A DNA stretch of 64,000 nt from Solea solea (taxonomy: Eukaryota > Chordata > Actinopteri > Pleuronectiformes > Soleidae). Shown here one piece after another: positions 35,813 to 47,395 of this stretch (positions are counted from its first letter, which is position 1; each line of letters opens with the position of its first letter). A program made the position numbers and the translations under genes. The DNA is taken from positions 10,793,654-10,857,653 of the forward strand of contig NC_081149.1 in assembly GCF_958295425.1 (NCBI RefSeq), given 5' to 3'. The notes beneath the pieces were generated by a model. The model did no database searches, was not told the origin of the DNA, and worked only from the letters and a program-made list of their open reading frames with translations.

Positions 35813-38800
35813 GTAAGTACCACTGATGTGCAATCAGGATGATTAATTTGCAGTTGGTAATTGATTAAATGTATTATAATAATCAAAAATGCTCAACATT
35901 TTCATGATTTTCATGCCCAACAATGTAAGAATATGCAGCCTTTTGTTTTACCATATGGAATATTGAATATTTGGGTTGTAGACTTGGCTGCCACATCATT
36001 CATGCTTATTATCATCCAGATAATTAATGGCTTGGTTTACATGAAATCAAGGAATAGAGAAAAATACCAATCACAGTGCCCTTAACTAGAAGATAATACA
36101 TTCACCATCAAAACGGGAAACTGCAAAAAATAAAAATAATAATAAAACTTTACTTTATCATTAAAGTAAAGTTTTATTTGCCTGAATTAGGAAAATTAGA
36201 TATTTTCCTTGATTTAAGACGGCAGATTAATTGATAGTGGGAATGATGGACTTTATTGCAAGTAAAAATTATGGTTTTAGTCATCGCAAATAACGCAATT
36301 ATCAATTGTGTTTTCTGATGGGAGTCTATTAATCAAGAAAATTAATTGACTATGAAAATGATGATTAGATGCACCCTTTTAGTCCCTTTAGTGTTTTTTT
36401 TAATTCTTTCTATTTCTCCGTCGCCTGAGGGATAATGAAAAGAAAACACAATAAAACCTTAAATTAAAAAGCAATTTTAGTTTTTCATAGTTACAGTGCT
36501 TATAGCAACTCTGAAAGTTAAAAAAAACCACACAAATGCAATCTTTTGCTGCCTTGTGCTTTTGTGTGTCATCATTCTTGTCAGTCAGGGATCAAACATC
36601 ATGAATATTCAATCACATGCATCTTTTCCAATCTATGAAGAGGTAATCTGACATTATTTTAGGTTCGTTAGTCCCAAATCTAACTTGTGTTATATATACA
36701 ATATTTTGGAGTTTGTGAGAAACTATTTGTTTACATGTTTTTTTACTGACGGCTTGAAATGAAAAAAGAAAAGAAAACATCACCCCCCCTCTTCCTGTCT
36801 GCCCTCCCTCCTTCTGTTTCTCTCTCCGAGAAGAGGGGTGATGTCATCCAGCCTTAGCATGAATGAAAAACGTCTTGGCAAGGACACAGCTGTCTTGTTT
36901 AAGCTCACATTTGCAATTCATTTCAAATGTCTTTTGTGCTCATTCTAACAGAAATACACACGTCCACACTCTCCTAACAATAGCCAGTCATCACAGGTCA
37001 TCAGAGCTGTAGATACTAATATGGTAATATTAGTATGTGCCATGTTTTAAAAATGTCCTCTTAATTACACTTTTAGAATATTCTAATACTACACAACAAG
37101 CTTTTAGAAAGCACATATTTCAAATGTTCAGTCACACACCCTTACATTTTTTTTCAATTCTTATCACTATTAATTAACCCCATTATAATAATAAATAGTG
37201 GTCAATACAATATCAGCAAATATTGAAAAAGTCTGTCCAACCAACAATCTAAAACCAAAAGATGTTCATTGTATATTTATTTTATTTAGATAGGACAATA
37301 GACATTAACTAACACATGCCATAATAATAAGCCTGGGCAGGATCACACAAAAGCATACAAAAAGATATTTACACATGCAAAAGGACACATTAAAATGTAA
37401 ATACAAATATAAAACAAATAAATGCTAAAATCAGTAAAACTAGATGGGGAATAGAAAAAGACAACATAAATAGATAGTCGTACAACAGGAACTGCAATCA
37501 CCAACTATTTTGTCGTAGTTTATGTGCTTAGTGTTTTCCGTATACGTTTGTTTTGTCTCAAACTAGACCACAGCAAAATGTCCCTCGCTGTTTCATGAAG
37601 TCTTAAATTGTATTGCGTCAGACTAAGATTAGAGATCTGTAGTTTAGATTACATGCATATAAAACAGAAAAGCTGGAATTAATTAATGGTGTGCATATTT
37701 TCTCACACATTTACTGTTAAGATTATGAATTGAATAGTTTTAGAATCATTTGCTTTACTTAGAAGAGCCATGTTGCCCATCTAAGCCCGACAGTGTCAGT
37801 ATTGATTTGTTCTGGTCTAAATCTTTTACACTTTGCTGTGAGTAAAAGTGTAAAAAATTATATTACTTGTGATTGTGTTGCTGTTTTCATCTATCAGATC
37901 AAACCATTCATACCACTGGTTATTTCTTGCTTGATTTTTTTTTTTTACCTAAAAATGGGGCTGACTTTAGGAACAGCAGGTGCATCCACATTTACTCCCG
38001 TCTGTCTGCAGATGGAAATTAGTTGCCGGGTGTGAGCTGAGGCAAAAATGGCAGAGCATGAGGATAAACTGAAGGAAGAAAAGGGGGATCAACTCCTTTG
38101 TGTAGTGCCCCACTCAAAGTGTTTGTGAAGAATAATTGTTTTAATTCTTTCGTTATGAGCAGTGGAACCGTTTGTGTATTTCTTGACAGGCTCTCTGTGA
38201 ATTACAGGCTGTTTACATATAGAACAGCCATACATTACATGCATTGTTATTCCGCCTCGTTCGCCACATCTTTACACAACAAACGTCCAATTTATAATCA
38301 CTGGATGTTGTCTATGAATGGATTTCTTATTTGTTTGTTTACATGAGCAGTAAACATGGACTTGCTGATCTAGACTGAAGGGCCTTAACCTTCAGTCGAG
38401 TGATTTCCTTGTCATGGCCGGCTCTCACGCCCTGCTTTCTCTCTCCGTTTCTCTTTGTCATCCAAACAGCTGCCGACTCAGTTAGGAAAGGAGCCCTCTG
38501 GGAGAAAAGGTCGAAGGTCAAATGGCGAAGGACAGGAGGGTAAACCAAGAAAGAAAAGAAGCGAGGCAAAGGTTTGTCACATATAAATATATATTGATAT
38601 CCGTGAATGCAGTTAGACTATATAATTCTTCCCCTCCACATATCTGCATCAGTAGTTACAGTTGGCTTTGAAAATAAACTCATGAATTATTCTTTTGTTG
38701 TCACAGCAAAACACATTTCTTTATATCTACTGAATGCATATACATTTATTTCTATTTCAGTATAAATGTCCCTTTGTCTTATGAAAAATGTCTTCACATT

Positions 38801-41800
38801 TACAGGATTTTAAAACAACATGAATATCAATTGGTGTACAGTTATTACCTTGTTTTATACAGTATGTAAAATAATGTTTATTATGTCATGTTTGACAAGA
38901 AAACCACTTAAGTGTTTCATTACACAACAAAAAAAGACTACAGTTATTGAGACCTATCCCTATCTATTTCCTGTGTTCTACCACAGCAATCAATGATGCT
39001 GGATGCAGATGGAGGCAGCCTGTCGCCGGGAACCAAACCTCACATCTGTGAGCACTGCGCTGCATCGTTCAGAAGTTCCTACCACCTACGCAGACATGTC
39101 CTCATTCACACAGGTGGGGTTTGCTGCTTATTTCCACTTTTTCTCATGTTTGGTTTGTCATTTATTTTGATATTTGCAGTGTAAATAGTAAATACTAAGT
39201 ACTAATACTGCCAACACCATGGGTTAAGGGTAGTCAGTAGTTGTGTGTAAACCCAGTAAGACAACAACGTAAAATAATGAGACACACAAGAGAAAAGCAC
39301 TTGCAGCCAAATTAATTAAATGTGATGAAAACTGGGGTCAGCGTGATGTTAAACAAGCATGGTGTGTTTGTTTTTCTGCATTGTCGTTCTGAGCTCTAAG
39401 CAAATGTTCAAAAAGTTGGCAAGACTCTTGAACTAGACGCACAAACAATCTACTCCTCCTCCTATCCTGTGCTAAAACTATAGCAGGGGAGTGTGTGGTT
39501 GCTGTTTAATTGGCAAGAGAGTTGAATAACTTCTTAAAGGTGAAGTAGAAATGTTGATTGTTAAATAAAATGAAAATTATATGCAGGTTAGTCGATGCAC
39601 TTGCCTCATTCTAGTGTTACGTGGACTTAAAAACTAAATAATGTATCACAAAAGTTCTATTTTTGTTAAATTCAGTGAAAAACAATGTCTCTAAATTCAG
39701 ACTATGATGTTCAGCCTGGGTTGTTCCTGAAGGCATCTGTAAAAATGAAAGATTTAACCAAGATGAAAGTAGTGTTATTAACACCTCTGAAATACAATGC
39801 AATCCATTGCATAAGCGTGGCAACAGCCTGCTTTTGATGAAGTGTGTGTTTATACGCAGTTAAAATATGGCTCAAAGATATTCCACAGCAGTGGTTTAAC
39901 ATCTGTGAGAAACAAAATAATAATGATGATAATTAAAAGTAGTAATTATTACATTGAATTGCAGTATGATTTGCAGTTGTTTTTTTCTGCACTTACTCTA
40001 TTTTCTCTGAATGACTTTTTAAAGCAAGTCACCATTGTGTTTGTATAAACCTCTGTGGTCCTATTTTAGGTGAAAGACCCTTCAGGTGCAGTCAGTGCAA
40101 CATGAGTTTCATTCAGAAGTATCTTCTCCAGCGACATGAGAAAATTCACAGTGGTAAGTGATTCATGACAAACGTTTGTATCCCCAAACCTGCAAGTCAT
40201 TTGTACATTTGCTCTAAGCTGGAAAATGACTGACGGGAAGCTGTGCTGTTCTTGTGTGTGTGACAGGAGAGAAGCCATTTAGCTGTGACCAGTGTAACAT
40301 GCGGTTCATTCAGAAGTACCACATGGAGAGGCACAAGAGGACGCACAGCGGAGAGAAGCCGTACAGGTGTGAGACCTGCCAACAGGTGAGTGAACCTCCT
40401 TTTTGGATGGGCATTTAAGGGGATATTATACAGTAAACAACGAAACTAAGTAAAGTTAAAGGCTTAAATTATCCAGTGTTGGTGACATCTAATGGTGAGG
40501 CTGCTGATTGCAATAAATAGGACTAGTCTGCTCCCAAATCCTCTTGATGTGTCAGGTTTCCTAGAAAGGATGTTGTTACGAACAGACACCTGAATTTGTC
40601 ATGGATACAGAAAGATTGCATCAAAAATGGCCTCTATAAAACAAGGCCCTTGTTTTATTTCTGCAAAAAAAACAAAACATTTTTATTTCAAAGAGAACAG
40701 TTTTTTGATCATATTGAAAATATGATTTCCTGTTAAATATTTGTTGTTTCTTCCCTTCAGTATTTTTCTAGGACAGACCGACTGCTCAAGCACAAGCGAA
40801 CCTGTGGAGAAGCCATAAGGAAGGGGCTGGTTCCCGGGATGATGGATCTGGGTTGTGTTGACATGGGGCATGGCAGCTATGGAATCACTCAGGGAAATGT
40901 TGGTGGTACTGGCAGAAAGAGGGGCAAGTCCAAAAATTGTGGAGAGGGAGGAGAGCGCAAAAAGAAGAAGGGGGACGCAGAAGGGGAGAGGGTACCTCAC
41001 ATTCATGGTTCTGCATCAGGAGGTTACAGCATCCATGATTACTCCATGGAGAACCAAACTGTGTCTTCCACTACTGAGCCAGGACCCAGCATGCAGCAGA
41101 GCCATCAGGGCCGGGCTCCAAAAATGGCATTCAAGAAGGCCAATCGCAAAAACCAGGCCAAATCGGTACCGATGGAGCAGAGTGTGGGCATGGACGGACT
41201 TGGCCTCATGCAGAGTAACGGAGTCAAAGTTGGCACCAGCAGCAACTACGATGACGCCATGCAGTTTCTGAAGAAGAGACGCTACCTTCATGCAGCAAAC
41301 AATGCAAACCCATCGGGGCCTGTGATAGCTGGAGGAGTCGGCGGTGAGTATGACGTCAGTGTTGCTCACTTGTCGTCCCAGCCGTCTGTCGTACAAGGTG
41401 TCATTTCCAGTGTGATGGACAGTGACGCTCCTCTGTGTCTCGACAAGTCAGGGATTCCTGATGAGGTGTTGCAGAGCCTCCTTGACCACTACACCCACAA
41501 ACCTGATGGCTCTCACCACGATATTCACTTTGACATCAGTGACCACCATGTGGATCTGAACCCTGCCAATGGTCCTGACATTGGCCACGGCACAGACCCC
41601 TCCAGCCCGTCTGGAGACAAAACTGTGATGATGCATGAGTACTCCCGCTTCCTGCTGCAGGCTTTGGAGCGCACAAGTCACACCACCAGCTTCCCCCTGG
41701 GCCCTGCGTCTCCTGCCCCAGGACCGTTCACCAGTTCCCACCCAGGGAACCCTCTCTACGCTGACAAAAACATCTACACTACGTCCCCACTTGAGTGTGG

Positions 41801-42329
41801 GTTCGGCCAGTCAGTGGCCTCGCCTTCGTTGCCCTCATCTGTGCCAAAATCTCACTTTGCAATGCTAACGGGCACCTCACCACAGCACAGCTTCCACCTG
41901 AGCAGCCTGGAGCCCGCCACACACCAGCAGCTCACCCCTTCTCAGGAGCTCACTGAGCAGATGGAGAAGCAGCACTCCTCCACTCCCCCTTCCTCTTACC
42001 AGATCAGCCCATCTGACCTGAGCAGCCAGAAGGACCAAGCACCGGTCAAAAATGGCACAGTCGTCTTCCCTTTGGCCCCCTCTCAGGATCTGGCCCCTCT
42101 GGACTCGTCCAAGCCTTCCTACCAGATAGAAAACTTTGCCCAGGCCTTTGGCTCCCAGTTCAAGTCAGATGGCCGCAGCTTGTCTTATGGCACTGACTCT
42201 AGCGTGGAGGGGGATCACAGGATACGTACGTCTGTGTCTGAATTCTCAGGGTTTACTAGTTTGTTATCCGATGTCAATGAGCCAGTTAGCACAGGTTCCA
42301 AAACTCCAACAAGCCAAAGCTACAGATGA
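35414..42329 (+). CDS. znf281: znf281: C2H2 zinc-finger transcription factor ZNF281 (GZP1/ZBP-99), six coding exons
   Basis: Spliced CDS: 35414-35812, 38470-38571, 38987-39113, 40070-40153, 40267-40385 and 40761-42329, giving 2400 nt and 799 residues (human 895). All junctions are GT/AG and phases match. Order: an N-terminal block [14 protein letters not shown] (28-41); a SUMO-type motif IKQE (90-93); a basic segment (about 155-167); four zinc fingers (188-292), the last a C2HC; basic patches (330-348); a conserved [16 protein letters not shown] (438-453); [13 protein letters not shown] (509-521); and the C-terminus KTPTSQSYR. These blocks separate it from paralogue ZNF148. The family binds GC-rich boxes in the nucleus, acts mainly as a repressor through co-repressor complexes, and is linked to pluripotency and epithelial-mesenchymal change. 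The start ATG follows a leader with two uORFs. Confidence 0.95.
35813..38469 (+). other. znf281: znf281 intron 2
   Basis: Donor GTAAGT to acceptor ATCCAAACAG. AT-rich, with a perfect hairpin at 36141-36178 and a possible dispersed-repeat stretch near 37270-37460. No coding sequence recognised. Confidence 0.85.
36141..36178. repeat. znf281: Perfect 17-bp inverted repeat with 4-nt loop
   Basis: Arms AATAAAACTTTACTTTA and TAAAGTAAAGTTTTATT flank the loop TCAT, within znf281 intron 2. Confidence 0.9.
38470..38571 (+). CDS. znf281: znf281 coding exon 2 (basic linker)
   Basis: A 34-codon in-phase exon, residues 134-167, beginning [10 protein letters not shown] and ending [10 protein letters not shown]. 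It is rich in Lys and Arg and probably holds a nuclear localisation signal. Flanked by acceptor CCAAACAG and donor GTTTGT. Being a multiple of three with phase 0 on both sides, it could be skipped without a frameshift. Confidence 0.9.
38987..39113 (+). CDS. znf281: znf281 coding exon 3 (zinc finger 1)
   Basis: Encodes residues 168-209 plus the first base of Gly210. It contains finger 1 with C188, C191, H204 and H208, then the HTG linker. Acceptor TACCACAG, donor GTGGGG. A read-through ORF past the donor is intron. Confidence 0.93.
40070..40153 (+). CDS. znf281: znf281 coding exon 4 (zinc finger 2)
   Basis: An 84-nt exon encoding exactly one finger: C216, C219, H232 and H236. The preceding and following linkers are cut at the same place (phase 1 in the linker Gly). 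Acceptor CTATTTTAG, donor GTAAGT. No long ORF covers it on its own. Confidence 0.93.
40267..40385 (+). CDS. znf281: znf281 coding exon 5 (zinc finger 3 and first half of finger 4)
   Basis: Residues 239-277 plus the last bases of Gly238. It holds finger 3 (C244, C247, H260, H264), the SGEKPY linker and the C272/C275 pair of finger 4, ending ...TCQQ at donor GTGAGT. Acceptor GTGTGACAG. Confidence 0.93.
40761..42329 (+). CDS. znf281: znf281 coding exon 6 (rest of finger 4 and C-terminal domain)
   Basis: Acceptor TTCCCTTCAG at 40760. The exon starts [15 protein letters not shown], supplying H288 and C292 to finger 4 (C2HC). It then encodes a long low-complexity C-terminal region with basic clusters and conserved blocks at 438-453 and 509-521, and near the end [16 protein letters not shown], closing KTPTSQSYR and TGA at 42327-42329. 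Confidence 0.95.
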   Translation, partial: YFSRTDRLLKHKRTCGEAIRKGLVPGMMDLGCVDMGHGSYGITQGNVGGTGRKRGKSKNCGEGGERKKKKGDAEGERVPHIHGSASGGYSIHDYSMENQTVSSTTEPGPSMQQSHQGRAPKMAFKKANRKNQAKSVPMEQSVGMDGLGLMQSNGVKVGTSSNYDDAMQFLKKRRYLHAANNANPSGPVIAGGVGGEYDVSVAHLSSQPSVVQGVISSVMDSDAPLCLDKSGIPDEVLQSLLDHYTHKPDGSHHDIHFDISDHHVDLNPANGPDIGHGTDPSSPSGDKTVMMHEYSRFLLQALERTSHTTSFPLGPASPAPGPFTSSHPGNPLYADKNIYTTSPLECGFGQSVASPSLPSSVPKSHFAMLTGTSPQHSFHLSSLEPATHQQLTPSQELTEQMEKQHSSTPPSSYQISPSDLSSQKDQAPVKNGTVVFPLAPSQDLAPLDSSKPSYQIENFAQAFGSQFKSDGRSLSYGTDSSVEGDHRIRTSVSEFSGFTSLLSDVNEPVSTGSKTPTSQSYR

Positions 42330-44700
42330 GCGCCTGAGAGGGAGAGAACACACTGTCGTTAAAGTTGATGTTCTTGTTTTAAAATTTTAGTGCTCCTATT
42401 TTATTATTATTGTTGTTATTATTATTATTTTTCTAAGTGACATCTTTATTTTAATAATGCCGATGATCCGTTTCTGTGCCCTCTCCTCTCCCCCACAATA
42501 AGCCTGCAAGGCATCTTGCAAATGCATTTTTTTAAAGTATGTTATTTTTAAGTTAAATATGTATTGACTGTTTATTCTCGTCATATTAGTGTCATTAGGT
42601 CTAGTCATGAATCATGAACTGAAAGTACTTCTTTAAAGTAAAGCGTAGAGTAGCGCCGGTCGTATTTCTTTTCAAATGAGCTGAAGTGTTTGAGCAATCA
42701 ACTGAACACCTGTAAAAAAAAAAATAATAATAATGATAATAATAATGGGAATAATGGCAGGGAATAGCCCAGAATTGAACTAGCAAAAACAAACATGGAA
42801 GTTATTGTCTGTTACAAGGTTAAAGTATTACTCAGGAAAAAAGTGAGAAAGGATAAGCCTACGAGGTGCAGTGAGCACGGTGTTCACAAGCTTGTGACTT
42901 CGTAGAGGATTTTTTTTTTTTGTTTCTTCTGTTTTGTTACCCGTTGAATGAGTGTGACATAAACAGACTGCTGCCAGCTCACGTGAACACTGAAACACTT
43001 TCTACTTGGCTATATAGAGATTATGGTACTTTCATGTCAATGTGAAACTCAAGTTTTCTTCAATAAGGGCCATATATATATCTATATATCTATATTTATA
43101 AGAATATATATATATATTAATGTAAGATAACAGATTTAATCAGTCTGGGGAACTGCCAGTTTGAAGTACAGGGAGAACGAGGGCTGGTTCCGGGGGGTAA
43201 ATGTTGTCCTTGGTATATTTTTGGAGAACAAAAGTCAGATGTTAGGGCTTTTCTTTGGTCAATAGAGGTTGCTGTTGGACAGCGATAAAATGGCCTTCCC
43301 CTTTTTGCCCCGCCCTCCTCTTCTTCCTCAGTTCTCTTATTTCTTCAAAAAAAAAAAGAAGAAAGAATCCAATTAGCACTTTGAGCCATTTTGTACATCG
43401 AGTACATTGCCCTGTTGGATTAAGGAAGCTCAAATGTCAGGAATGGACTGGCTTTTTGACTGAGACTCTGTTTATGCAGATATGTGGGGGGGAGGGGAGG
43501 GGGGGCCTTATGTGAAAAGTGGGATTTTTCATTACATTTTCTCTTTCTCCTAACCTTTTGGGAGGGATTTGCGAGGGAGGGATGGGGGAAGGGATGGGGA
43601 ATTTTAAAATATGACATTTAATTGGGATAATGTAAATGTAATTCAAACCCCTAGTTTTAGTTTTTTGACATGTTACCCAACTTAGCGGCTTTGCCTTTTT
43701 TTATTGAATTTGATGATAAAAAAAAAAATGTGTTAGTGACTTCTTCAGCTGTTACCATGGCAGCCATACATTATGAGCAAGAAAATATGGTTGGCCAAAA
43801 AATTTCTTATGCATTTAGTCTTTTCAACATGTGCTGGCTATACCGTGCATTCGTGTCCCATTAGAAATTGGGTGCCTATATCTGAGAAGAACAGATGCAA
43901 GATACTGTCTAGTAATTGTTAGATGTAACGTCTTGCTGATAAAAAAAAAAAAAAAATGTATTTAATGCTGTACGTTGTTTCGTAAACGACAGCAATAATT
44001 GCGCTGTCTTCCATCGCTGCGACTGGCCTCGAGTGCCGATATCACTCTGCTGAATGACCCTTTAGATCCCTTTACACCCCAATGGCCTGTTGTTTTAAGC
44101 AATCACTGAACGTGGCAGAGTGAATGCGATGCTGTAATATCATAAAAAATAGTGCGTTGCTATGTCGAACCGTCGAGGCTTCGATGAGAATTTGCCTCAC
44201 ATATACCTCATATCACAGTTAAACCAGGGACAGAGGAACGAAGGCTTGGTGTCTGCAGCAGAGATGCTGTTGTATGTGTAAAAGAAAGTCACATTTCTGA
44301 GAGTCTATTTTTGTGAACATGGCATTTATGTGACCCATTCAGACGACATTGCTCAAGGGTTTTCTGTGAATGTCTCATGCCAACCAGTGTTCAGTCTCTT
44401 CAGTTGGACCTCCTCTCTCCACATGGTATTGGCCATTTATGTTTCATTATGCTTTTGTTTACAAAAAAATTGTACAAAACACTACGTCTTTATTTTACTT
44501 AATTCTGACCCCTGTATACATTTTTATTTTACTGTCTTTTATTCCCACCCCCCTTTTTTTTATCACAGCCAAATTTTGTAGCCGATGATATCTTCCATTC
44601 TTATGTTTCAGGTTCTTGTGACAATTGTCACGAGACTGTATTTGTCCAATGAATTTAAAACTGGTTAGGGAGAAACAATAAAAAAAATGTTGACAAATCT
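42330..44700 (+). other. znf281: znf281 3' UTR
   Basis: From the stop codon to just past AATAAA at 44677-44682, about 2.35 kb without coding potential. AT-rich with TAT/ATA runs near 43071-43116, G-rich runs near 43486-43505 and several ATTTA-like elements. Its length agrees with the long 3' UTR known for ZNF281. Confidence 0.75.
44677..44682 (+). promoter_or_regulatory. znf281: Polyadenylation signal AATAAA of znf281
   Basis: AATAAA is followed after about 20-30 nt by a GT-rich stretch (TTATGTGGTTAGTGGTGGTC), the standard layout of a vertebrate cleavage and polyadenylation site. Confidence 0.75.
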
Positions 44701-44936
44701 TTATGTGGTTAGTGGTGGTCTGCTGCCTGTCTGCTGAAATACCTTAATATATGAAATCAGTCATCAGTGGGTTTGATGGTGATATTGTAATTGGCTTTAC
44801 AGCTCCTCTCCTTTGCATACTGTGTGCTGTGTTTACTTTCACCCCTAGGTGGTGATGTTGTCCTCCTTGTTGCCTGCAGTGATATACAATACTTTGTCTT
44901 TACAATGTATCCATTTTTTTCACATAAAATGAAGTT

Positions 44937-45115
44937 AGAATTTAATTAATCCCACAAAGAGGAAATTCATGTGTTACAGCAACAAAAGAGTCAGAAGTAC
45001 AAGTGATACAAAACAGGAATAGGATCAGCATTTAAATAAGATATGCAATAAGAGTAGTATACTGAATGGAAATTAAATACAAAATAAAATAAAAAGGGTA
45101 AAAATAGAAAATATT
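44937..45115 (-). mobile_element. LINE 3' tail, minus orientation
   Basis: On the minus strand the end reads TGAATTTCCTCTTTGTGGGA followed by TTAATTAAAT. Its body is AT-rich with AAATAAAATAAAA-type runs. This resembles the terminal TGAATTTCCCC..GGGATTAATAAA of teleost LINEs. Only the tail is left. Confidence 0.4.
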
Positions 45116-45248
45116 AAAATGCGATAGACTGAGTTATTGTACAATGTGACACAACTTTCATGATGGATGTTAGCATGAGAAAACTGCAATGTGCTGGATT
45201 ATTGCATATAATTTAACATTTTTATACTGATATAAAATAATTTTACAA

Positions 45249-45252
<4 letters not shown>

Positions 45253-45291
<39 letters not shown>
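45253..45291. repeat. (TA)n microsatellite
   Basis: About 19 consecutive TA units. Confidence 0.95.
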
Positions 45292-45292
<1 letters not shown>

Positions 45293-46289
45293 CACTAATA
45301 TCTCACCCTGGATTTCACTTTATTTCAGACACTTACACAACACAGCAATAAAGAATAATAATAAACCACAGATAAACAACACAGTCGATATTACGTATCA
45401 CATTTATATCTGAAAGCAAATAAGAAGAAGCTTACACACGTGTATATAAACATAGTAAGTAAAACAGCTTTTTAACAATTGTTCTTTCTTTTTAAGGCAT
45501 GAATGGACTGGATGGTTCACACCCTGCTGTGTATATGTTATATAACACACGGAACTGATCCGAGTGCTGCTGCTTCAGAAACAAGCTGATCCTCGGCCTT
45601 TAAAAGCAGATTCTTACCCGTCCTTTCTTCAGCGGAAAATGAAAACGACGTAAGCAACGCGTAATACAAGGGTTGGCATGCATTAATCGTTCTGTATTTA
45701 CTCGGTGTCACGCGTCATCATTTCATTTCAACCGTCATTAACTGTTCTCGGCTCACACCCCAGCAGCAGGGAGTATTCCAGGACCACTGTAAATACTTTA
45801 TATATCATTAACACAACTTTCTTTTCTCAACACTTTCTTAGAGATGTGAAACTCTCCTAATGTTTGGCACCAAGTGATTTTAATTTGTCCTTTGCTTTAG
45901 TCAGATTTCTAAATCACAAATTGTTTGTTTTCAGTCAAGGTGAACGGCCAGTGAGGAAACACACAGATCTGAACAGTTACCTATTAACCATAATTAAAAT
46001 CTTAGCCTTAGAATTAACCAGATCCTCAGAAGTGGTTCACCCTCATGGAGACATGAGGACTACTGGTCCTGACAAGTCCAGTGCTTATGACAGAAAAGGT
46101 CCTAAAGAGGTAACAAATGCAAGTTAACACACACACACACACACACACATGCGCATATAAAAAACATGTGCTTCTGGGATTAAGTTAATCTGATTCAATA
46201 TAAGAAATGATGTCATCCATTTATCATCATAATTAAAATGGCTTCAACATTATGTTTATGTTTAACAGCCACACATCATTATACATTGT

Positions 46290-46450
46290 TATATATATAT
46301 ATATATATATATGTATATGTATGTATGTGTAAATATGTATATATGTATATGTATGTGTATATATGTATATATATGTGTATATGTATATATATATGTGTAT
46401 GTATATATATATATGTGTGTGTATATGTATGTGTATGCATACATATAAAG
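46290..46450. repeat. Compound (AT)n/(GT)n microsatellite
   Basis: 160 bp of alternating AT, GTAT and GTGT units. The long ORFs on both strands here (Tyr/Ile/His-rich) are by-products of the repeat. Confidence 0.95.
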
Positions 46451-47189
46451 TACAAAATATCCCCATTCCCCGACCTAAGCCGCTGCACATCCACTTTAAT
46501 TTAACCTTTGATTTCTTCTCTAATGTCTGTGATATGATGTATTCATTTCCTCTCCAATATCTGCCAGGGGAAATAAACTACTTCCTCTAATCACAAAAGA
46601 GAAGCTGTCCATGTTCCCCATCACCACAAATTACAGCACGCATTCCGGGTGTGAGTTTGGTGACGTAGATGAAGAACTGCAAACCGTAACGCACTTCATG
46701 TACTTCACATTGTCCACACCCCAAAACCTGCGTAATCCAGCACCACTCCCATCTCTCCCTGATAATAAATAACTGCGTTGTGACGGTGACGGTAACAAAG
46801 TTTCTATTTCTTTTTTTTTTTGTATTGATAAGACCTTTGTGCTCATTGTTGGATGTCACATGAATACTGACCATGAAAGTTGATGAATAGTCAGGGTGTG
46901 AGCAGGAAGGAATGTGACATGATTTAATGAAGTAACCCACAATTGTTATTCAGACACAGCCAGTAAAAGAGGGCGTCATTTTCCCCGAAATGAATGTCAA
47001 ACAGGTAGATTTGCCTCAACTCGCCACAAAGGATGTTAGTTGGTCGTTTGGGCGGCAAAAGTAGCCACATTCTTGACTTAAGTCTTGTATAAAGTACCTT
47101 AAAGGGATACTTGAGTAAAAGAACAACGTACATTTCTTTTAAATATAAAAGTTTGACCCCATTGTGAAATGAGTTCACACAATGCTGGG

Positions 47190-47395
47190 GAAGCCAAGCC
47201 CACTGTCCAAAAACATGCAGTTTTGGGGAGTGTGAGAGTGAATGGTTGTTTGTCTCCATGTAACCCTGTGATGGACTGGTCACCTGTCCAGGGTGCACCC
47301 TGCCTTTCACCCTATGTCAGCTGGGATTGGCACCAGCGCCCCCTGTGACCCTCATGTGGAGGATGAAGTGTTAGAAGATGAGTAAGTGAGTAAAT
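47190..47395 (+). mobile_element. SINE 3' part (same family as 15905-16245)
   Basis: Starts near CCACTGTCCAAAAACATGCA. Continues GTGAATGGTTGTTTGTCTCC, CTGTGATGGACTGGTCACCT and GTCAGCTGGGATTGGCACC, and ends in AGAAGATGAGTAAGTGAGTA. The tRNA-like head is missing. Confidence 0.65.

Noticed and set aside
45864..46127. 87-codon ORF with GDMRTTGPDKSSAYDRKGPKEV
   Set aside because: The DNA around it resembles common fish non-coding repeat with CCTCATGGAGACATGAGGAC; no family match.
46233..46504. Tyr/Ile/His-rich ORFs on both strands
   Set aside because: They translate a compound (AT)n/(GT)n microsatellite and have no independent support.
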